A DNA stretch of 64,000 bases from Gracilaria domingensis (taxonomy: Eukaryota; Rhodophyta; Florideophyceae; Gracilariales; Gracilariaceae), in contig VCMS01000007.1 in NCBI GenBank assembly GCA_022539475.1, forward strand, positions 603,496 to 667,495, in the 5' to 3' direction. The position numbers were made by a program, and so were the translations under genes. The stretch's first letter is position 1. The number at the start of each line of letters is the position of its first letter. A model generated the notes under the pieces. That model was not told where the DNA came from. It searched no databases and saw nothing but the letters and a program-made list of their open reading frames with translations. Below, one piece after another: positions 28,700 to 40,211 of this stretch.

Positions 28700-31544
28700 G
28701 CGCCTGCTCGCCGAACCGCGCCAGCGCCTCCGCAAAGTCGTCCGCCCCGCCCTCGTCGTCGTCGTCGCCGCCCGCGCGTCGCGTGCCGCGCGCCTCCTGC
28801 GCGCCCACCTGCACCACCACGTTCACCACCGCCGCGAACCGCTCGCGCACCGCCGCGCTCGCCGCGTTTCGCCCCATCAGTCCGCACAGCGCCATCGCAG
28901 TGCGCTTCTTCAGCGCTACGCCGTACATCGCGTCCACGTTCTCGATCATCGCGTCCATCAGCTGCACGCATCGGCTTTCGTCCTTCTCCACGATCAGCTC
29001 CTCAAAATCTCCAATGTTAGTCAGCGCTGCCCGCGACAGCAGTCCCACGAATGCGCTCGTCACTAACTGGCTCTCGCTCTTCCCCACCACTTTGCCCGCA
29101 ATTTTGGAAAGGATTTCACCCATGTACCGCACGCCCTCGTTCGGAAACCGCAGCAGGATTGTTTCCAGTATGTCCACTGCCGCGAGACACCCTCGATCCT
29201 TCACCTCACCGATCGCTCTCATCAGAATCGATTTCAGTACGCCCCCAAATTCGTTCATGAACTGATGCCCACCCAGTAGCGCGTAGCTCTCCATCAGCTT
29301 GAACACCTCTCTCAAGTTATCAAAGTCAGCGCCTAGAATGCTCTCAGTCAGCGGAAACAGTCTGCGCAAGTCCTCCGTATACTCGGAGCTTGCCGCCAAA
29401 AGCGCCGCCCACAACTCGCACCCTTCTTCTACCAAGTACAGACCACCCCCTTGCTTGGACATGTCCACGGAGAATCGAAGCACCCCGACAATCACCGTCA
29501 TCATTGACTGCACCTGAATACATGTAGGTCCAACTCTCTTCATCAGAGCTGATAACAGTCGCACGATCGATGTTCGTAGTAGCACTTCCCCGCCAGAGCT
29601 CTTCTCCGCTATAACAGCTGTGTTCGACTTATCCTCAAGCTCGACTCTCTGAGCCAGCAGCCGCTCGTTTGTGTGATCCGAGATAACCCCTGTGTTGTCC
29701 CACATCTGTGGCAGTGCGCTGGCAATCAGAGTCGCTTGTGGCGCAACATCTTGCGCGGTACATCTTTCAATAAGGCATGTGACCGTTCCCAGAATATCGC
29801 GCTTTGTTTCGAACGCGTCACACTTGCTGATCAACAAGAAGCAATTCTCCAGACACACTTGCAAATGCGGCGCAAAGTCGCCTGCATGAAAGCCAAGATC
29901 CTCCCCCAGTGTCTGAATTGCTTTCGCCGCTGTTAGTGCGATTACCAGATCACGTTCCATAAACGTTAAAAGACGAACCAGTAGTGGGTTTATCACTCGT
30001 CTCGAATCTCTTGTTAGTTGTTCCGCAAACTGTGCAACAAGCCATGCCGTACGAGCCTGGATGATGCGGTCGCCAAGATTGTCACTATAGTCTGATTGAA
30101 GGATGGCGCCGAGATGTCCATTCAACCACACCTCAAAGTCAAAAGCCCCTTGTACGTCGTACACAGCTGTTCCCACTGCGCGGTAACAGGCGTCCAGCAT
30201 TAGCGGCTTATCTCGCGAAACCGCTTCAGCAATCTGTAGGATCTTGGGAACAATTCGTGGTTTATCCCGGATGAGCAAGAGCTTAAACAACTCCTCACAT
30301 TCGTGTCGAAGACTTTGCGCGCCCCATTCGGCAGCTTCCTCGTCCAAGATGAGTGACTCTGGATCAGCGGCCCAGGTGTCCGCTTCGCGCTGCGTCAGTA
30401 CAAAAATCTTAGTTATCATAGTTTCAATGAGAAAGTCCGTGCGATTGTCATCGAAAAACAGGAGGACAATAGCGCGGCAAGTTTCCGGCGATATTTCACC
30501 TTGTGGGTTAGGATTCAAGTTTGGTGCCGACTTAAATTTAGAGATAGTGGTGCTGTTGATCATATAGGATGGACACTGGGCGACACATTTGAGAAATGAC
30601 ACGGCTTGGAAGCATGTGCGATCGTGCGATGTTCCAGGGCTGTACGAAGTGATGGTATCGTAGTATAGCTTCAAAAAGGTCGGCAAGTATGGTTGGAATT
30701 GCAGGGGATGTCTTTCATGTGTTACACGAATTAGTTTCGAGGTGAGATGAGTGAGGCGAATCTGAAACTCATTTCCGGGAGCTGCGCCGCACATGAAGAT
30801 TTGAGGCAGTTCGACGATCTTCGACATAAGGGTTGGTACGTGAGGCATATCGGCAAGCTTCTCACATCCATAACTGATCAATCGTCGAAAACTTTTCATG
30901 CATCGCACCAATACTTCAAAGTGCTTTTGAAGCTCTTCAGCGGGCTTTGCATTCTGCAACAGCACCTGCAAACTTTGACAAAACTCTTGATGCAACTCGG
31001 AAAACAACATGGGAGCAACGCGATATAGGGCTCTTCTATGCGATATCAAACGACGACTGGCAAGCTGCTTCAAAACCATGTCCATGGTGATCAGCGCATG
31101 CGACATGATCATAGGATCTGGTTTTTTAAACGCTTCCACAAGCTCGGAGAGAAGATTCGGCCACGAATCCGGGAAGTCCATGCGCGCAATGTAGGAAATC
31201 CACACGGAAATTTGGGTGGAAATGGTGGACTGCGGTTCGCCCAACGCACCAAGAAGACAAGACCGCACAAAGTCGCGTTCATCATTGGTGACCAAGGAGC
31301 GACCTGCTCTGCGCCGCCAGCTTCGAAACACAGCGTTTTTCCCGCACACGGCTGCCAGCCATCGCACCTGCGGTTCGGCCTGATCGCTCGGAGCCGCGGC
31401 TATGGCGGCCAACGAGGCGAAGTAATCCCGTTGTTCCTCTGCGTCTCGCAGGGCCTTTTCGGCTCGTTGTCGTAGGTCGGCTTGTTGACTGAGGGCATCT
31501 CTGAGAATGCTGTATATCCTCTCCGCAGATTCTTGCGCTGTCAT
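28455..31544 (-). CDS. IPO11: Importin-11-type nuclear import receptor
   Basis: A 1029-aa intronless protein. The frame opens upstream through a Pro-rich stretch without ATG; the first ATG is 31542-31544 (MTAQESAERIYSILRDAL). An importin-beta N-terminal domain (about 20-95, helices with QRAEKALRDAEEQ) is followed by HEAT-type repeats along the length. Diagnostic segments: ISVWISYIARMDFPDSWPNL near 140, MVLKQLASRRLISHRRALY, and EADTWAADPESLILDEEA, which aligns with the human importin-11 MWEEDPEGF segment. Importin-11 carries ubiquitin-conjugating enzymes and other cargo into the nucleus with RanGTP. The C-terminal 100 residues are GC-skewed, Arg/Ala/Gly-rich and include a poly-Gly run, unlike the rest. 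Confidence 0.88.
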
Positions 31545-32827
31545 TGTGCACGACTCATCGAGAAGGTTTGGCGGGCGGGGGGGGGGAGGGGGGGGTGGGG
31601 CAACAAGTGAGCGCGGCACGAACGGTGTCGATCGGGGTTGGTGAAGAAAACGGCGATGAGGGATGGAGTTGGGGGTGAGACAGAAGAAGCGTTAAGAGCG
31701 ACTGGGCGCAACGGGGGAGCGGTGGGCGCGGCTAAGAGATGGTTGCGGGCGCGGCGGCGCTTTCGGCGAAGTCGGCAGCCGTTGATCCGGCGCGACGCGG
31801 ATGTGCACAGCGTCGCCTTTCCGTCGACGACAGCCGCTCATGAGATGATCGGCGTTGATCCGGTGCGTGTTCGCCGTGGCCAAGTCGCACTGGACGGCTG
31901 CGCACATGGAATACAGTAATTACACCAATCCACCTTCCAATCCTTGTTGTCAGTGTAAGCCCGTCAGGCAATGGCGCTATGTGAAATTGCTGATGTGTCC
32001 CTTCGTAGGTACTCCTGTCCGTCGAAACGAAGAGCTCCCGCGCGTGAACACGTACCAAGGCATCTGCGTGCCGCAATAATTATTGACGCTTGCGACAGGC
32101 GAACCAAAAACGACAACGGCGTAGCATCGACGTCTTTGGTTCAGCCCAATACCAGAACGAGACGAGAGTCTCATTTTCTGTAGTGAAGTTAACTCTAGTC
32201 ACAGGACGATTTCGCAGTTGAGACTGGTGACCAATGTGGGGAAACGGTTTGGAGGCACTCATAGGTATGTGCATAACCTCACCTGTCTTGAACAAATGGG
32301 ATTCAACGCCACTCCAGGTGCGACATTCGAGCAGTGTTGCGAACTCTCAGCGCGTATGTTCCGCACATGCCCCTTTGTCGCAGCTCCCCTTCAACGCGGT
32401 TCCTGTGATGCCATCAGCAGTATGTACATTCAACTTGCGTCAGCTTAGATTCTTGAAAACCTCATCCGAGCCAAATTGGTCACCTAATGCTGCATTCAGA
32501 TAATTCTGCATCTCGCACAGCTCCCAAATCGCGTCGCACACGTACATATCTGGCGCTTTGCAACAACGCCGGTGCCCTTGTTGTCGATGCACCCTGCTGC
32601 CCGTGCGTGGCAGCTGGCTGCCGCTTATCGATACTACACAGCTTCCCGACCCCTTACCCCTTTTGCGCAGGGTTTCGCAACAGTTGTCGTACCCACGCGA
32701 TAACTGCTCCGCTGCAACCCAGAGAGCTTGCACCTGACAGTTCACTGAGCAATCGACATTGGAATAGCAACTATTTATGCACCGCGCGCGCCGCCTCGCA
32801 TTGAATTGGTGAACTACTTGGTAAACC
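31545..32827. other. Divergent intergenic region, importin-11 to lipoxygenase
   Basis: 1.28 kb without a supported gene. It begins with a G-rich tract (31571-31600, mostly G) just upstream of the importin-11 ATG. A half element GTACCAAGG lies at 32052-32060. The overlapping short ORFs on both strands show no domain. Confidence 0.5.
31571..31600 (+). repeat. G-rich tract in the importin-11 leader
   Basis: Runs of four to ten G residues separated by single C, A or T bases, within 60 bp upstream of the importin-11 start. The G-rich strand could form a G-quadruplex. Confidence 0.8.
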
Positions 32828-35176
32828 ATGTCTGGCCCACAGCACACAACTTCCCCGAAGGCCAAACGAGGCTTTCCTTTCTGCGCATGCTTTGGCGATC
32901 CGGAGGACCCAGGCCCCGCTCCTGAAACTGTTTACGCAATACCCCCGAGTAACAAGCCAGCACCCTCACCTCCCGTTGCGCCACCCAAAGATCAACCTCA
33001 GAACACAACTCAGAATCAAGCACCTCCTGCACAATCCAATGACAAATCCGACAATAAGCCTTCCGGAAATGTCCTCAACCCGGTCATTGATCCTGCCAAT
33101 TTCAAGTCCTCCGAAGATCACCAAACATCTCACGAAGGAAACACTATTCAATCTGAAAACAAAGCGCCTGAACCCAACCATGGCACGACCGAGATTCCCG
33201 AACATGATGTGAGTGACAAGCCTCACAGCGACAAGGTCATAGTTCACGAGGTTCACTCGGAAGCGGCAGTCCACCGCAATGTGCCCGCGGACGTAACGCT
33301 CACGCTCAAAATGTTCGCCAAGGCAGTTGAAGGTATTGGAATGCAGTTGTTCCGGCTGGCCAACGAATGGCACGCAGGTACGTTTTCGCGCAAGTACATG
33401 TACGAAAAGTACCCGCATCCCATTCCGTTACCAAGACGTGTTGTATCTCTACCGCAAGACGAGGCCTTCTCAAGCTCGAAGGTGGGTGCCATTGTCGAAA
33501 GAGCCCACACATTCCTTCGTTCTCAAATGCCCTTTGTTGCTCGACTTGACGACAATCCAAGGGATATGTTCGCTGATGTTGGCTATGATGCCTTCAGAGC
33601 TTTCTTTGGCAACGAGGAGCTTTTCCCGATGCCGAGGGGTATCATCAGCTCGGAAAAGTTCTTCTGGCGCAACGACACCACCTTTGCAGCTCAATTTCTT
33701 ACCGGGTGCAATCCTACAGTGATTGAAATGGTGACGAGCATGGAAGTAGTTAAGCAGCGCATGCCGAAGGAATTGATCGACCTCAGGGATCCTGAAGGTC
33801 GCACCGTACCTCAACTCGTTGAGCAACAGGCGTTGCTGTGGGCTGATTATAGCGTCTTGGCACATGCCGCACGTGGTGCTGGTGCTGTGGAGCACCCATC
33901 TGGAAGTTTCTGTAATTCCATAAAGTTCGATAAGGTTGGCGTACCAGTGCGCCCTATGGTGAAGCACTTCTACGCGCCTTTTGTTGCCTTTTATGTGAAG
34001 TCGGATGGGCAACTTGGTGTTCTGGGTATCATACTCACACGACATACTGATGGAAAGAAGAACGAAGTCTACAATGAAGAAACATGTAAGGAAACCCCCA
34101 ACACCTACATATTTGCCAAGATGCATGTGGCATGCGCAGACAACCAAATGCATCAGTTCTATGCTCACCTCGGCCGTTGTCACTTGGTATTCGAACCGTT
34201 CGGCGTAGCCCTTCGTAATATCTTCAAGCTTGGGACCGCAGAAGCACAGCAGCATATAGTTGGGAAGCTACTGGGACCTCATTTCCGTGATCATTTAGCT
34301 ATCAACTGGCTGGCAAGGAACACTCTTGTTGCTCACGGGGAAGACGTAATTCCTTTCACAGAAGCGGGATTCGCTTTGGGAGCTAAAGGAGGTTTAGTGT
34401 TACTAGGTATGCAATACAGCAAGTGGAGGCTCTCGGACCAAGCATTTCCACAACAACTTCGCAATCGCGGCTTTGACCCATATGGTAACGATAAGCTGCA
34501 GTATTATTACCGTGACGATGGGATGATGGTGTGGAATGCAATGAAGAATTATGTGGACCTTGCTATCAGGCTCTGGTATAACCAACCCGACGACGCTCAG
34601 CTAGATGAGGCTATTGCAAATGATGAAGTGCTCAAGTCATGGTGCAAAGAAATGAGAGATGTAGAGCGGGCGGCAGTGGAGTCGTTCCCGGCGTGCTTCA
34701 AATCATCTAAGGAACTATCCGAAACGGTTACTACGATTATGTACAATGTGTCTGCGGAACATTCTGCCGTGAATGGAAGCCAGGAAAGATACTTATCATA
34801 CGTGCCAAACAGACCCAATGCCTTGTTCAGACCCGTGCCGTCGCCGTCCGCTCCGGACATGAACCTGCTCAGAGATATTCTGATGATTCATCGGGCTCGG
34901 GGTGACGACGATGACGTTGGTGCATCCATGCCGCTAGCGTTTGCAATGTTCCAAGTTCAATTCTCTCAATTGCTGACATTGCAACCGACGTATACGCTGA
35001 TGGCGCTGGAGGGCAATGGAGTTCCCGAGAAAGCAGTGGCTTTGCTGAAGCGGGAGCTTGAAAAAGCGCATCACGTGATAAGCTTTAGAAACATGCGAAT
35101 TGAAGACGAGCATCCGGAACTTGCACCGTACGAGTTTCTCGACCCTATCAATGTGGCACAGAGCATTGAAATCTAG
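32828..35176 (+). CDS. LOX: Lipoxygenase (PLAT-less, red-algal type)
   Basis: A 782-aa intronless protein with ATG at 32828. Residues 1-150 are Pro/Lys/Asn-rich and disordered, with FPFCACFG near residue 17 (possible acylation site), and replace the usual PLAT domain. The rest is the catalytic lipoxygenase domain. Iron ligands are visible: H442 and H447 in HQFYAHLGRCH, H645 and N649 in SAEHSAVN, and the C-terminal isoleucine I782 (SIEI). Other family marks are the YFHP-equivalent YEKYPHPIPLPRR and PDMNLLRDIL. It adds O2 to polyunsaturated fatty acids, the first step to oxylipins; the substrate and position cannot be read from sequence. Lipoxygenase-derived oxylipins are known from florideophyte red algae. 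Its long antisense ORF is a shadow. Confidence 0.93.
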   Translation: MSGPQHTTSPKAKRGFPFCACFGDPEDPGPAPETVYAIPPSNKPAPSPPVAPPKDQPQNTTQNQAPPAQSNDKSDNKPSGNVLNPVIDPANFKSSEDHQTSHEGNTIQSENKAPEPNHGTTEIPEHDVSDKPHSDKVIVHEVHSEAAVHRNVPADVTLTLKMFAKAVEGIGMQLFRLANEWHAGTFSRKYMYEKYPHPIPLPRRVVSLPQDEAFSSSKVGAIVERAHTFLRSQMPFVARLDDNPRDMFADVGYDAFRAFFGNEELFPMPRGIISSEKFFWRNDTTFAAQFLTGCNPTVIEMVTSMEVVKQRMPKELIDLRDPEGRTVPQLVEQQALLWADYSVLAHAARGAGAVEHPSGSFCNSIKFDKVGVPVRPMVKHFYAPFVAFYVKSDGQLGVLGIILTRHTDGKKNEVYNEETCKETPNTYIFAKMHVACADNQMHQFYAHLGRCHLVFEPFGVALRNIFKLGTAEAQQHIVGKLLGPHFRDHLAINWLARNTLVAHGEDVIPFTEAGFALGAKGGLVLLGMQYSKWRLSDQAFPQQLRNRGFDPYGNDKLQYYYRDDGMMVWNAMKNYVDLAIRLWYNQPDDAQLDEAIANDEVLKSWCKEMRDVERAAVESFPACFKSSKELSETVTTIMYNVSAEHSAVNGSQERYLSYVPNRPNALFRPVPSPSAPDMNLLRDILMIHRARGDDDDVGASMPLAFAMFQVQFSQLLTLQPTYTLMALEGNGVPEKAVALLKRELEKAHHVISFRNMRIEDEHPELAPYEFLDPINVAQSIEI

Positions 35177-35380
35177 ATTGAGTTCATGAAGGCAGAGCAG
35201 TAGAAGGCAGGACAGTAGAAGGCTAGCCTGACTGGACGATGAAGTAAACTGCTGAGATCCAGTTGACCACGTCGTGCGTCGCAGATATTTTGCCGTTGCG
35301 ACGGGCGGAATGAGTGTATCGGATAGGCGCAGGTGGTGGCGACGAGGAGGGGTGCGCGGCTTACAGAACCCGAATCGAGG

Positions 35381-36665
35381 ATGAAATCTCAGCTGCAGAG
35401 TGCAACGGCTGAGCCACCCAACATGGCTATTCATTGGGCACTAGTGCAATGGCCAGCGCCCCGCTCTGTTCTCCGCCAGACGCGTCGCCTCCGCGAATCT
35501 CCTGCCTGCAGGCCATTCTTTGCGAGCTCGTCTCGTTCTCCTGCCTCCGCGCCCCTTCCCTCGATGCTCCCTAGCGCGAGACGTCGCCGAGGCGTAATGA
35601 GCACAGCCTTCGCCGCGAATCTATTGTCTCTGCCTTGTCGCTTTCATTCGCCTCCCTCGTGCTCCTTCGTCACACGGCATCACATCGCCTCCCTCCCACG
35701 AAAGCGCTGGTGGCCGCCTCCATGCAGCGCGCAATCGTCCGAAAACGCGTCCACCTCACGCTGCTGCCACTCCAACTTTGGCAGATCTACCCCTCCGCCC
35801 CCTCCACCCGGCAGGGAGGATGAATTCGAGGACGCCAACGGCGACGACTTGGAGGGGAACGCATCAAAATCAGTCGCCACACTTTCGAGAGACACAGAGC
35901 GATCCTTTGATACCGTACTCCAGGAGCTCACCGCAATCCAACAGGATGGGCCCAGAAATGTCGCAATCTTGGGCACAAGGTATACCTCATATCTACATCA
36001 ACAAATCATTGAGTTGTTGACTTATGCAAACGTGCTTGTGGGCAATCACGTATTCACCTCAGGTGCTGGAGGAACAAACGCAGCTGTTATTCGCGGCGCC
36101 TTGCGAGCGGAAAAACCCGAATTGCTGACCGTTGTCCTCCCGCAAAGCCTACACAAACAACCAAAGGAAACACAGGAGCAGGTATGCAACATTCTTTCAT
36201 AGCCTTCGATGCCATGCACCGTTTTTCTCTTCTGAATTTGCGCGTAGTGCTGCGCAGGATGAAGTCTCGGGTCAACTAACACGCCACAACCACTCGCTTC
36301 TCTTCGAATCCAGCTTTTGAAAGTCCAAAATCTCATTGAGATGAAGAAGAACGATCCATTACCTTTGGACGTTGCATCACAATTATGTAACTCCGATATT
36401 TTGTCGAGATGCACTCACTTCATTGCGTTCGCATTTCATGACTCTGACGTCGTGTAAGTTACTCCACAACTGCGTTCACCGAATTTGTTAGCGCCCTGGA
36501 CAGCACTGCTGACGACGATATGTTATGTTATATTGTGCCACCCTGTTTTCATTTGGAATGCATCCAATTGCATCTAATTGCATCTTGTTTGTGCCGCAAA
36601 GCTTGGAAGCCGTGCGGCAAGCGAAAGAATTGCGAATTGTTGTAACAGTATTGTACTTGGATTAA
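35381..36665 (+). CDS. Plastid-targeted cyanobacterial-type Rossmann protein, DprA/LOG-like (3 exons: 35381-36181, 36314-36453, 36602-36665)
   Basis: Spliced here to 334 aa. The first ATG in the open frame is 35381; a second at 35423 is also possible. Residues 1-150 are Ser/Arg/Pro-rich with few acids, as in a plastid transit peptide. The mature part contains RNVAILGTRYTSYLHQQIIE, then FTSGAGGTNAAVIRGALRAE and KPELLTVVLPQSLHKQP. Exon 2 gives LLKVQNLIEMKKNDPLPLD and CNSDILSRCTHFIAFAFHDS; exon 3 ends in KELRIVVTVLYLD. This matches a conserved cyanobacterial and plant protein with a nucleotide-binding fold related to DprA/Smf and LOG, often annotated DNA recombination-mediator protein A. Biochemical function is not established. 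Only the first exon is visible as a long ORF. Confidence 0.85.
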
Positions 36666-38961
36666 ACTATATTGGCCAACCGCCTCTTCACTGAACAGAC
36701 AAGACATGTGCGGGGCCACTTCGAAAGATGAACAAAGCTGATCGTCGTTCATCAACCGCGTCGGAGTGAAAGAACATTGCTCACCTTCTCCCGTTGCTAC
36801 AATTTCGTTAGACCAACCGTGAGTTAAAGCGCACTAAGAACGCGGAGAAATTATGGAAGCAACTGCATTCTCGGCCTCAGCTGCTCCCAAACGATGGAGA
36901 GCGCGAGGAGTGTTGCATTGAGGGATAAAAAGTGAATCACCCCCGCGAACTTGAAATGAAAACGTCGAACGCCTGTTTTTCGATGGTTCGAAGACACAAG
37001 AAAGTCGTGCACCCTGATGTGAGAAGACTGTCGATGATAACTCAAGATGATGTTAGGAGCCCTGTCATGCTCTGGGGCAATCTCGTGACTTGTTCTGGTT
37101 CATAGGAATTTGGCAGGGAGCATATTCTGGTACCTAACATTAGCTTTCAATGGATTGTCACTTTGAACATATTACCATAGAAACCACCAATGTGATTTCC
37201 TTAGCGTGGGTGAAAGCTGCTTTGCAGTGTTGAAAGTGTTTCATACGCTTTTTGCGGTATCCGTGAAATCCATATAAACAATATGGTGCAAGGACGTAGT
37301 GGTGTATTTGCGCTATCACACCAGTGTGGCGTAGTTGGGCTGGATTTTGGCACGATTGTGACATGCGTTTTTCTCTCAAGATGCAGGTTGCTGACGAAGG
37401 ACCATGGTTTCCTTTGTTCTGATATTCGCGCTTTGACGCAAGCTCTTGGGAGTGCGTCGACGGAGTCAACTGTCCGCCGACTTCACCTAGCAAACTGCCT
37501 TGGCAACTCATGTTTTTCTAAGAATTTGCAGAGGTATTATTCAGGATAACTTCGTACCCCTGCTGGTCCTGAGTCCTGGGTAGCTGAATAGCAAGCTGTT
37601 TTCGCTACAGTGGCACCCAAAATGTATCGGTGTTCCGTTGACAAGACTCAGTTAGGTTATGCAGAGAAATATCATGGGATAAGGTTCTCATACTTAATTA
37701 ACTCGCAAACGCTTAATTCAACAAGCTTTTATCTATAACTCGTAGCCATCAGGTTTTCATGGTAGTTGCAGTCTATCTCGCGAGAAGAGGTCGGCGGTGA
37801 GGGCTGATGGTGAACAAAAAGGTTTGCTGTGGACGTGCGAAGATAAATATAAGCAAGTGCATCTGCCTCAAGCAAATCAATGAGGAATATTTCTTTTTGG
37901 TTTAAAAGCATGCGCCACATCGGCGACACAACCCTTGATTATTGTGTGGCGGCGAGAGTTTATGAGTCATAACTTACGACCAAGAAACGCGTGAGCTGAC
38001 GGCACAAGTTGCATTGCTGTGGGAGACCTGTTTACTGTTGATCTCACCAGCATCGTTTGGGAATTGCGCAAGCGACACCAGCGGCAAAGTCGTCCATGTG
38101 AAGAGTTCCTTTTCCGACGCGTGAGCTGTTTATAGCTCCCTCACCTGATCATCATGAAGATCAGCCTGCAGAGAACGAGAACGGGCAACCTTGGCAGAGC
38201 AGCCGTCTCACGCAGAGCAGACCGACAGGCGGAGCGCAGGACACGTACGTTTGGTAGCGGAGTCGGTAGGCAAGAGGTCCACAAGTCGCTTACAGCGAGC
38301 ACTGGGGCACAAAACGTTCAACGCGCCGGCGCAGTTATGTGTTGTCACTGCGCAGCCGACACTGCGCCAGCAATGTAGACGCGCACTGTGATTGGCGTCC
38401 TCAACGTCAGTGGACACGTCCTCACAAGACGCGTCCAAACGCAAGTGAGCGCCGCCTCCAGCCCACACCGTCAGCCGCGCTGCTGACACTGAGGCGCGCG
38501 CTCGTTCTGCAGACCACGTAACTTCATCACATGTGCCGATTTGCCAAGTGGTCCCCGGACCGCTTTTATGGCCCCCAGTTACAAAACCTCTCATTTTTAA
38601 ACGTTGAAAATTTGCTCTCGCGCTTTATGGCCGTTTGCTCCACAGCGCGCTGCTGCTGCTGATACGCTTTGACAGTTTTCGTGCCCGCTCACCCGAATTT
38701 TGCCTCCCCTTCCATTCATGGCCAAAAATGTGCCTCTGCAAGACCCTCTCCCGTTTTTGCAGTGTGCGCCCCGCGCCTGACACTTCACTCCACGCTCTAT
38801 TCGCCTGACTTTACCGCCCGCCTCTCCCGCCTCCCTTCCATTAGATAGCCCCCCTGCCTGTTCGATTCTCCATCCACCGCAGTTCCCCCATCCCCGCTCC
38901 CATCTTCTCTTAGTTTTCGTCGTTCCTCTATCGTAGTTACACTCTCACACTTAACTTTACA
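36666..38961. other. Intergenic region upstream of actin
   Basis: 2.3 kb with no supported gene. Overlapping ORFs at about 37158-37549 on both strands lack a domain. The last 130 bp before the actin ATG are strongly pyrimidine-rich (38800-38960), with no obvious TATA box; I read this as the actin promoter and leader. Confidence 0.5.
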
Positions 38962-40211
38962 ATGAGTATCTCAAAGCCCGCCGTTGTCATTGACAATGGT
39001 TCCGGTCGCTGCAAGACTGGAATCGCTGGGGAGGATTGTCCGAAGGCCGTCTTCCCCGCCGTCATTGGTAAGCCGAAGCAAAAGGTAACTTTAAAAGCCC
39101 TTTCACACCGCCGTCCCCGTTCGATCTGTCTATGTACTGACCGTTTTGCTCAACACCAATGCGCCTACATCATTTGCTGCCCGATCTTTGTCTTTAATTG
39201 CATTAGGGTATCATGGTTGGTACCGGCCAAAAGGATGAGTACGTCGGTGACGCCGCCATGGCTCGCCGTGGTGTCTTAATCATCAAGTACCCTCTGGAAC
39301 ACGGTATCGTCACAAACTGGGATGACATGGAAAAGATCTGGCATCATGCCTTCTACTCTGAGCTTCGAGTTGACCCGGCTGAGCACCCAGTGCTTCTTAC
39401 TGAGGCCCCGCTCAATCCCAAGGCCAATCGCGAACGCATGACTCAGATTATGTTTGAGACATTCAACATTCCGGCCTTCTACGTCGCCATTCAGGCTGTG
39501 CTCTCCCTGTACGCCTCTGGACGTACTTCTGGTATCGTGCTCGATTCTGGAGATGGTGTCACCCATACAGTCCCTATCTACGAGGGTTACTCTCTTCCTC
39601 ATGCCGTTCTCCGAATTGATCTCGCTGGTCGTGATCTTACTGGATGGATGGCTAAGCTTTTGCAACAACGTGGTTACTCGTTCACCACTTCTGCTGAACT
39701 CGAGATTGTCCGCGATATCAAGCAACAACTCTGCTTTGTTGCCGAGGACTACGAGAAGGAACTGAGCAATGCCAAGTCCAACCCATCTCTCGAGAAGGAG
39801 TATGAGCTTCCTGACGGTCAAGTCATCACTGTTGAAGCCGAAAGATTCCAGTGCCCCGAGGCCCTGTTCAAGCCCGAGATGCTTGGAAACGAAATGAACG
39901 GTATTCACCTCACTGCATACAACTCTATCATGAAGACTGACATTGATATCCGTAAGGATTTGTACAACAACATTGTCATGTCTGGAGGAACTACTATGTT
40001 TGCTGGCATTGCCTCGCGTGTCCAGAAGGAAATCGAAACATTGGCCCCACCTTCCATGAAGATCAAGGTCATTGCACCTCCTGAGCGCCAGTACTCTGTC
40101 TGGATTGGTGGTTCTATTTTGTCCTCCCTCTCTACTTTCCAGCAGATGTGGGTGTCTAAGGCCGAGTATGATGAAATGGGTCCGTCCATTGTTCACCGCA
40201 AATGCTTCTAA
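38962..40211 (+). CDS. Actin (2 exons: 38962-39084, 39207-40211)
   Basis: Spliced here to 375 aa, the family's standard length. Exon 1 encodes 41 residues ([18 protein letters not shown], the first nucleotide-binding loop) and ends KPKQK before GTAACT. The 122-bp intron ends CATTAG and exon 2 resumes [22 protein letters not shown]. Other actin marks: [51 protein letters not shown], and the C-terminal IVHRKCF. Differences from animal and plant actins (MSISKPA start, [25 protein letters not shown]) are of the divergent red-algal type, an inference from memory. A single early intron is visible. The 326-codon antisense ORF is a shadow. Confidence 0.97.

Noticed and set aside
27928-28971. 347-codon minus-strand ORF spanning the zinc-finger exon and importin-11 end
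   Set aside because: Only its last 120 codons are real (exon 1 of the R1 zinc-finger gene). The upstream part overlaps importin-11 in another frame and is Arg/Ala/Gly-rich by composition.
33470-34255. 261-codon ORF antisense to lipoxygenase
   Set aside because: Shadow; overlaps the conserved catalytic domain and has no similarity of its own.
37158-37549. Overlapping 117- and 88-codon ORFs on opposite strands
   Set aside because: Mutual antisense frames with no domain in a gene-free interval.
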